Source: Spirulinaceae cyanobacterium SM2_1_0 (lineage in GTDB: Bacteria; Cyanobacteriota; Cyanobacteriia; Cyanobacteriales; Spirulinaceae). Taken from it: 64,000 nucleotides of DNA. Both the position numbers and the translations under genes were made by a program. Below are positions 57,908-64,000 of this stretch, piece after piece. How positions within the stretch are numbered: the stretch's first letter is position 1; each line of letters begins with the position of its first letter. Under the pieces are notes generated by a model. It was not told the DNA's origin. It did not search any database and worked only from the letters and a program-made list of their open reading frames with translations. Location: positions 1 through 64,000 of the forward strand of contig JAAUTY010000008.1 in NCBI GenBank assembly GCA_012031265.1, given 5' to 3'.

Positions 57908-58738
57908 TTAGTCTGGTAGCTCTAAGTAAGCGGGGGCGATCGCCGGGAGCCGTACTGTCTCTACGGTGACGGCTCGTCCTAACCATTGCTGGGCGAATTG
58001 GGCAAAGGTCTGGGGGTCGCCACTGACCCCAAAGCGATCAGGAAGTGGAGGTTTGGTATTCTTGAGACCGAGGAGTTCTAGCTCTCGCTCCGCTGCCGTG
58101 ACAACTGACTGGGCTGGGTCAATGAGCCGTACCGTTGCGGGCAGGAGCGATCGCAGAACCCGCGCGAGATGAGGATAGTGGGTGCAGCCATAGACCAGCG
58201 TGTCAATCCGTTGAGCGAGCAGGGGTTGTAGATAGCGCTGGGCGACCTGGCGGGTGTAGGGGTCATGAACCCGGTTTTGCTCGATCAGGGGCACAAATTC
58301 GGGGCAACCGACTTGCCAAACGGCCACGTGGGGAGCGATTTCATGGATCGCCTGCCGATAGGCATCGCTGGCAGCCGTAGCCGGGGTGGCGAGCACGCCA
58401 ATCCGACAACCCTGCTGTACGGCCGCCCGCGCTCCGGGCAAGATCACTCCCAAGCAAGGCAGGGCGAACTCGCGGCGGGCAATGTTCAGGGCTAGGGCGG
58501 AGCTGGTGTTGCAGGCGAAGATCGCCATCTTCACGCCTTCCCCCTGCATCCAAGTCAGAATCTCGCGGACAAATTGCAGAATTTCTGACGCGGAGCGATC
58601 ACCATAGGGCAGACGAGCTGTGTCGCCAAAATAAAGGATGGACTCTTGGGGGAGGCGACGGCGCAGCTCGCGCCAAACCGTCAAGCCACCAACCCCACTA
58701 TCGAATACACCAATTCGCAGGCGCTGCAATTTGTTCAT
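57908..58738 (-). CDS. murI: Glutamate racemase
   Basis: Makes D-glutamate for peptidoglycan. 276 residues with IGVFDSGVGGLTVWREL, YFGDTARLPYGD, the first catalytic Cys in FACNTSSA and the second in YGCTHYPHL. The amidase gene lies upstream on the same strand (78 bases), giving a small cell-wall neighbourhood. Start at the Met 58736-58738. Confidence 0.96.
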   Translation of the reverse strand: MNKLQRLRIGVFDSGVGGLTVWRELRRRLPQESILYFGDTARLPYGDRSASEILQFVREILTWMQGEGVKMAIFACNTSSALALNIARREFALPCLGVILPGARAAVQQGCRIGVLATPATAASDAYRQAIHEIAPHVAVWQVGCPEFVPLIEQNRVHDPYTRQVAQRYLQPLLAQRIDTLVYGCTHYPHLARVLRSLLPATVRLIDPAQSVVTAAERELELLGLKNTKPPLPDRFGVSGDPQTFAQFAQQWLGRAVTVETVRLPAIAPAYLELPD

Positions 58739-58815
58739 AGAGCATTAGGACAGATGGAGCCAATAATCAGCCGCTCGGAGTTCCAGAGTGTCTAGACGAG
58801 CGATCTGCAGACCGG

Positions 58816-60790
58816 TTATAGGCGTCGCCATTGGATGTATTCCAAGATGCCTCGGGCGATCGCCTCGGCCATCTGGCTCCGGAATGCTGCTGTCCGTAAG
58901 CGGGGAGCATCGTCGCGCCCGGTGACGAAGCCGACTTCGACGAGTGCCGAGGGCATGGCTGTATAACGCAAGACATAGAAGCGCGCCCGCTTGACGCCGC
59001 GATTGCGTATGCTGATGCTGCGGAGAATGCTGCCTTGAATCGCTTGCGCCAGTTGGCGACCCGATGAGTAATAGTACGTTTCCACGCCGTTGACATCCGG
59101 ACGGCTGAGGCTGATCGCGTTGGCGTGGATGCTGACGAAAATTTGTGATCGCGCCCGGTTCGCCATCTGGGCACGGCCCGCCAGCGTCACATAGCGATCA
59201 TCTACCCGCGTCATCTGCACCTGCACCCCCTGGCGCTGGAGAATGCTAGCGACCTCGCGTGAGATCGGCAAGATGACATCCTTCTCACGCAAGCCGCCAA
59301 TGCCGATCGCACCGGGGTCGCGGCCGCCGTGTCCGGGGTCGATGGTCACGAGGACACGGCTGTTAGTGACGCGCGGCAGCGGGCCGAGTTGTGTGGGGCT
59401 GGCGGGGGGGCAGCGGCTGACGGGGGGGCAGTGGCTGACGCGGGAGGGGTTGACGGGGAGGCGCTTGAGCCACGGACTGGCGACGAAACTGGAGGGCGAC
59501 CAGATTGGGGCGCGGCTGGTTCACTGAGCCGATCTCAATACCGTCGGCGGTTTGCACCATCAAGATGACGGTGCGTTCGTCTTGCTGGCGGACATTGAGC
59601 TGAGAGATGGGGCTGTTGGCCTCGAGTTGCGGCCCGCGAAAACCATCGGCGAGTCGGGCATTGGGAATGACGATTTGATAGACACCGTTTTGGTTGCGAC
59701 GATTTGTCGCCTGACTGAGGGGACGATCCGCAACGACCAGCAGTTGGTTGCCCAGACCCATACGGATCGACTCGATTTCAGCGAGGTTGCGGCGCTCGTC
59801 GGCGAGTTGTAGGGGGGCAGTGACTGTTGTCGGTGCGGTCGCGTCGGGATGGGGAGGTTTGACTGAATGAGTAGGGTTCTGAGGGCTAGACGTTGCCAAT
59901 GTCGGTGCGGTTGCGGCGGGCGGTGCTGGCGGCATGGTCACGGCCAAGGCTGCTGCTGTCGGTACGATGGCAACACCGCGATCGCTGATCGCCGCTTCCC
60001 AGTCCGGATTCTCACCGGTGAGATCGAGGACGATCCGCGCGCGCGGCGGCGTCATACTGAGCTGACTAAAGGTGGCACGCTGGACGCCGTAGCGATTGAC
60101 TGCCAGGCTTTGAGCGGCTTGTAGCGATGTTGGCAGAGTCACGCCCGTGAGATCGAGATCGAGGGAGCGACCATCCCGACTCCGGGCGATCGCCACGCGC
60201 GAGTTTTCCTGTTCCGCCAAGCGGACAAAGAAGCCATTGCGGGTGATTTGGAAGCCGCTCACCTCGGTTACATCCGCTGTTGTGGCTGCGGCGGCCGTGC
60301 CGGGAGTGGGCGCAGCCTCAGCTTGAGCGAGGGGTGAATCTTCTTGGATGCGAAGATTGTCATATTCAGATTGATTCAGAGGAGCAGCCCCGGCTGTGGG
60401 CGCGATGGGCCACTGCACCGCCCATTGGTTGGGCGCGAGTGTTTGCCATTCCACAGTCTCTGGGGCGATTGCCTCACCCGCTCGCAGCGCCAGCGTCAGG
60501 CGGGCAAACCCAGGGCTGAGCTGCTGTGCTTCGACACGGGCGATCGCGCCGGTCTCAGCCGTCGCCGGTGCAATCGTGGCTAGCTCGACCTCGGGCAGAT
60601 CGAGTACAAGCTGCCCGCTCTCAGCACGGAGCAAGACCTCGGGCGGCTCGGCCAGCGGCGGCTCGGCATCAGCCGTCAGCACCAAGCGCTGGTGAGCCGC
60701 TTCAAGTTGCCACATGAGTCGTTCAGCGGCGGCGGGGTTTGCCCAGAGCAGCGCGCCCAGCAAACCAAGCCATAGCGAGTAGTTTCGCAA
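58816..60790 (-). pseudogene. AMIN-domain N-acetylmuramoyl-L-alanine amidase, split at a C tract
   Basis: Cuts peptide side chains from peptidoglycan during cell separation. The first frame (60790 to 59363) has a signal peptide (SLWLGLLGALLWANPAAA), two AMIN-like targeting regions and a Pro/Arg/Gln linker. The second frame (to 58816) holds the zinc amidase_3 domain: VTIDPGHGGRDPGA, IFVSIHANA, SALVEVGFV. They join if one C is lost (or two gained) in a seven-C run of the linker; there are two such runs (59404-59410 and 59422-59428, G on the plus strand) within 18-bp repeats. Corrected length is about 650 residues, normal for cyanobacterial AmiC. The start is probably the TTG at 60790, five bases after GAGG. 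Confidence 0.85.
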
Positions 60791-60954
60791 AATACCTCGT
60801 TCCTCCAATGCTGCGATCGCCGGGCACCAGGGTCAGCCCATTTTCACCGCCAGCAACAGCAGCAAGCTGCATGAGCCAGCTTGCTGAACTTGCCTCGTTG
60901 AAAAATAGCATGACTTTGCCGCAAATGGGGGGCATCCGCCCACCGCCCCCAGCG

Positions 60955-62427
60955 TCAGGACGATGACTCTGACTCTGGACTCTGGCTCACCGAAGTCTCT
61001 AAGGACGGCTCCGCCTCACTGGCGTCATCATTCCCGAAGGCGAGACGCAAGAACGGCGGGGCGAGAAAAGTGGTGAAGATGACCATCATCACAATCGCGG
61101 CTTCGGTGGCTTCCGAGAGCGCGCCGCTGGCGGAGCCAACCCCGGCAAACACCAGGCCGACCTCGCCGCGTGGAATCATGCCGACGCCAATGGCGAGTTT
61201 GTTCAGCCCTGGCTGTCCGAAGACAGTAAAGCCTGTGACTAGTTTCCCGATGATCGCGACCACGATCAGGAAAACGGCGACAATCAAGCCCTCGCGGTTG
61301 CTGGGAACGGCGGGGTTGAGCACGCTGAGGTCTGTTTTTGCACCGACCCCAACGAAGAAGACGGGCACAAGAATGTCAGCCACCGGCAAAATCTGCTCCT
61401 CTAACTCTTGGCGTTTTTCCGTTTCTGCCAGCACGAGGCCAGCCGCAAAGGCTCCTAAAATCGCCTCGAGCTGGATCGCAGTGGCGATGTAGGACAGCAC
61501 AAAGCCAAAGGTCAGCGCTACCAGCAAGAGCTGACCACGCGTTTTCATCTCATTTACCAGGCCGACGAACAACGGCTGCAAAAAGCGGCCAAGCAGGATC
61601 GTGCCAATTAAGAAAACGCCCGCGCTGATGCTCAAGTAAACGATATTGAGGATTTGAATCTCGCCGGTCTTGACCAGGCTGGCGACGACGGCGAGCACGA
61701 TGATGCCTAGGACATCATCCAGCACCGCCGCGCCGATGATAATTTGCCCTTCCTTGGCGCTGAGGCGACCGAGTTCAGCGAGTACCTTGGCGGTGATGCC
61801 AATACTGGTCGCTGTCAGTGCGGCACCGGCAAAGATGGCGGGGACGGCGGGAATCCCGAAGAGATACACCAGACCCACTGTGCCGCCGACGAAGGGAACG
61901 ACGACACCGACGACCGCGACTACGGCGGCTTGGGGGCCGACGCGAATCAGTTCTTGCAAGTCGGACTCGAGACCAATCTCGAAGAGCAAGATCACGACAC
62001 CCAGTTCCGAGAGGACTGAGATCACCTCGCTTTGGCTGGCAAAGATCGAGCTGGCCGCGGCCGGATCGAGGCTGGTCGTGAGTTCGAGGAGTTTCATGAG
62101 CAGTGAGTCACTGGCGATCGCCCCACTTTCTGGAAAGACCAGGATATGCAGAGCCGAAATGCCAATGACCACCCCGCCGACCAGTTCACCCAAGACAGGG
62201 GGCAGGTTGATGCGCGCACAAATTTCGCCGCCGACTTTGCTGGCGATGTAGACGAAGACCAAACTGAGGAGAACGCTAGCCAAAATCAGCGAGCCTTCTT
62301 CAGCTTTTGAGACACTAGACTCGGCCTCGGCAGCCGCTAACAGGGGGGACACCAACGGCCAGGCCGGGACAGCCGCCACCCAGCTTGTCCAAATTGAGGG
62401 AGCGAGCGTAAATTCAGCAAAAATCAT
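60955..62427 (-). CDS. Na+/H+ antiporter, CPA2 family (NhaS3-like)
   Basis: A 490-residue membrane protein with about 12 helices. It resembles the thylakoid antiporter NhaS3 of cyanobacteria. It has NLPPVLGELVGGVVIGI, GLESDLQELIRVGPQA and the ion-site AAVLDDVLGIIVLAV with the double Asp; later ALLE-like GAFAAGLVLAETEKR. The C-terminal cytoplasmic tail is short and acidic (ASEAEPSLETSVSQSPESESSS), without TrkA-N. It moves Na+ or K+ against H+; cation cannot be fixed from sequence. It is divergent from the SGNH gene with 277 bases between. Confidence 0.9.
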   Translation of the reverse strand: MIFAEFTLAPSIWTSWVAAVPAWPLVSPLLAAAEAESSVSKAEEGSLILASVLLSLVFVYIASKVGGEICARINLPPVLGELVGGVVIGISALHILVFPESGAIASDSLLMKLLELTTSLDPAAASSIFASQSEVISVLSELGVVILLFEIGLESDLQELIRVGPQAAVVAVVGVVVPFVGGTVGLVYLFGIPAVPAIFAGAALTATSIGITAKVLAELGRLSAKEGQIIIGAAVLDDVLGIIVLAVVASLVKTGEIQILNIVYLSISAGVFLIGTILLGRFLQPLFVGLVNEMKTRGQLLLVALTFGFVLSYIATAIQLEAILGAFAAGLVLAETEKRQELEEQILPVADILVPVFFVGVGAKTDLSVLNPAVPSNREGLIVAVFLIVVAIIGKLVTGFTVFGQPGLNKLAIGVGMIPRGEVGLVFAGVGSASGALSEATEAAIVMMVIFTTFLAPPFLRLAFGNDDASEAEPSLETSVSQSPESESSS

Positions 62428-62704
62428 TGGTTTTTCATTGCGGTCAAAGTCGCCATGCCATTCTCACCCGACTTTCGCAGCCGCTTGCTGCTAGACGAGA
62501 TACAACTGGTCTACGAAATGCGGGCAAACATAAGTTGCCACCATAGCAATTTGGGGTCAATGGCTGCGCCGACCCTAGGGTATAGCTCTGGCGATCGCCC
62601 ACAAATTTCTGGCGCGAACGCCATTATCCTGATGTGCCGTGATTATGCCTGTCTGATGAACTGGAGTGCAAACGCTTCATTCATTTTGCTAAGCGACAAT
62701 ACTG

Positions 62705-63724
62705 ATGACCCATCCTTCCCTATTCGCGGTTGGCTTGCTGGCGACCGGGCCGCTATCCGCCCCGCCGCCGCCGCCCCTCACCCCGCCCGTCTGGTGGCAG
62801 CGGGCGATCGCGGCGCTGCAAACGGCGACTGAGCGCTCCCTATCCCAGTCAGCCACTCCGACCGGAATGATCGTCCGCGAACCCAGCGTTGAATTTGCGC
62901 GTGCCGAGCCAATCGCTCCGGGGGCATCTCGCACCGTTGCCCCATTGACCTTGCCGGTCGCGACTCGCCGTCCGGCGACCGCCCCCGCCCCGAGTTCAGG
63001 CGCGCAACTCTACCAGCAGCGCCGCGCCGCCCTCGCTGCCGGCCGCCTCTACACCCACCTGCCAACGGACAGCTTTGCCAGCACTTGGCAGACGGCGGCG
63101 GCCCAGCCCACCCACCAGCAATGGCAGCAGTTGTTGCACGCTGAGGCACGAGCGATCACTCGCGGCCAGGGCCGCAACCGTCTCAGCGTCCTACTCGGCG
63201 ACTCACTCAGCCAGTGGTTCCCGGTGCCACTGTTACCCGGCGGCGCTTTTTGGCTAAATCAGGGGATCTCTGGCGAAAACTCGCAGCAAATTCGCCAGCG
63301 CCTCGCCAGCTTGCGGGAGACGCAACCCAGCACCTTCTATGTCATGGCGGGCATCAATGATCTACGCCAGGGTGCCAGTGATACGGTGATTTTGGCAAAT
63401 TTACGGGCGATCGCCCGTGAACTGCGCCAGCAGCATCCCGACGCGCAGATCGTGTTGCAATCGCTCCTACCTACGCGGCGACCAGACTTGGACAATGCCC
63501 GCATCCAGCGGCTCAATCAGGCGCTGCGGCAAATCGCGCGGGAGGAGCGGGTCAGCTATCTGCACCTCCAGCCGCTGTTCGCCGATGCTGACGGTCAGCT
63601 GCGCGCCGAACTGACCACGGACGGTCTGCACCTCAACCGCCAAGGCTACGAGGTGTGGCAAACTGCTCTGCAAGCTGCCGAGCAACAACTGCGCCAGCGG
63701 CAGGCCCTGATTGCCCAGCGCTAG
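62705..63724 (+). CDS. SGNH/GDSL hydrolase
   Basis: A 339-residue protein. The first 100 residues are proline-rich and of low complexity. The hydrolase domain (about 150-330) has block I VLLGDSLSQWFP with the nucleophile Ser, Gly in GISGENS, Asn in MAGINDLRQG, and the Asp-His pair in TDGLHLNRQGYEVW. These enzymes deacylate esters, including cell-wall or exopolysaccharide substrates. A short hydrophobic start could be a signal peptide but is weak. It is followed by mnmA on the same strand. Confidence 0.88.
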   Translation: MTHPSLFAVGLLATGPLSAPPPPPLTPPVWWQRAIAALQTATERSLSQSATPTGMIVREPSVEFARAEPIAPGASRTVAPLTLPVATRRPATAPAPSSGAQLYQQRRAALAAGRLYTHLPTDSFASTWQTAAAQPTHQQWQQLLHAEARAITRGQGRNRLSVLLGDSLSQWFPVPLLPGGAFWLNQGISGENSQQIRQRLASLRETQPSTFYVMAGINDLRQGASDTVILANLRAIARELRQQHPDAQIVLQSLLPTRRPDLDNARIQRLNQALRQIAREERVSYLHLQPLFADADGQLRAELTTDGLHLNRQGYEVWQTALQAAEQQLRQRQALIAQR

Positions 63725-63806
63725 GCGATCGCCCCGGCAAACCAGAGACAAAATGCTAGCCTGAGAACAGGTTGGTATTGAGCATTGGTTCAGGCTCTAG
63801 ATTGTT

Positions 63807-64000
63807 ATGAATCGGGTTGTCGTCGGGCTGTCGGGCGGGGTGGATAGTTCCACTGCCGCTGCCATTCTCCATCACCAGGGCTACGAGGTCGTGGGCTTGA
63901 CCCTGTGGCTGATGTCCGGCAAGGGCCAGTGCTGCTCGGAAGGCATGGTGGACGCGGCCGGTCTCTGCGAGCAGTTGGGCGTGCCCCATCATATTGTCGA
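63807..64000 (+). CDS. mnmA: tRNA-specific 2-thiouridylase (5' part, runs off the window)
   Basis: Only the first 64 codons are present. The start [21 protein letters not shown] is the PP-loop ATP pyrophosphatase motif of MnmA/TrmU, followed by [12 protein letters not shown] and the Cys region. It thiolates uridine 34 in tRNAs for Glu, Gln and Lys. The gene begins 82 bases after the SGNH hydrolase and continues past the right edge. Confidence 0.93.
   Translation, partial: MNRVVVGLSGGVDSSTAAAILHHQGYEVVGLTLWLMSGKGQCCSEGMVDAAGLCEQLGVPHHIV

Overview
The window is from a cyanobacterium. The palindrome GGCGATCGCC/GCGATCGC (HIP1) recurs throughout, inside and between genes. Several genes are cyanobacterial or plastid types: ycf20, plant-type D-glycerate 3-kinase, a prenyl diphosphate synthase of the plastoquinone side-chain type, and a NhaS3-like antiporter. 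Base composition is moderately GC-rich. I cannot name the genus from sequence alone.

Layout. 0.6-18.3 kb is almost entirely minus-strand. It holds a PlsY-like/phosphotransferase fusion, a tyrosine recombinase, a TPR protein, a GDP-fucose/glycan cluster (fcl, gmd, a sugar-phosphate transferase, a glycosyltransferase), a Rab-like GTPase paired with a large OmpA/BON membrane protein, then cdsA, cbiT, hemC, tRNA-Cys and purD. 18.5-29 kb holds pyrD, a radical SAM protein, an MBL-fold protein, an M1 aminopeptidase with HEAT repeats, tRNA-Gly, pyruvate kinase and obg. 29-41.4 kb holds pcrA and a signalling stretch: PAS-GGDEF-EAL protein, hybrid histidine kinase, fructokinase, membrane adenylate cyclase and WD40 protein. 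41.7-51.3 kb holds an EamA transporter, a TMEM14 protein, rsmA, ispE, a four-gene sugar ABC transporter, D-glycerate 3-kinase and ycf20. 51.5-64 kb holds a ClpC-like ATPase without the usual middle domain, an unknown protein, a methyltransferase, sds, murI, a split cell-wall amidase, a Na+/H+ antiporter, an SGNH hydrolase and the start of mnmA.

Themes. Envelope building recurs: nucleotide sugars and glycosyl transfer, CDP-diacylglycerol, peptidoglycan (murI, amidase), and a peptidoglycan-binding OmpA protein with a GTPase. hemC and cbiT sit together and both serve tetrapyrrole synthesis. The signalling stretch could handle both cyclic-di-GMP and cAMP.

Five genes carry apparent single-base frameshifts. 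Three are consecutive in the glycan cluster, one is at the start of the M1 aminopeptidase, and one lies in paired seven-base C tracts in the amidase. These may be sequencing errors, real decay, or (for the amidase) slippage switching. A short interspersed repeat family (about 111 bp, ends CTAG) appears at three intergenic sites. The most interesting candidates are the PlsY-dikinase fusion, the GTPase/OmpA pair, and a terminated plus-strand unit in the 872-bp gap between sds and murI that could encode a 32-residue membrane peptide.
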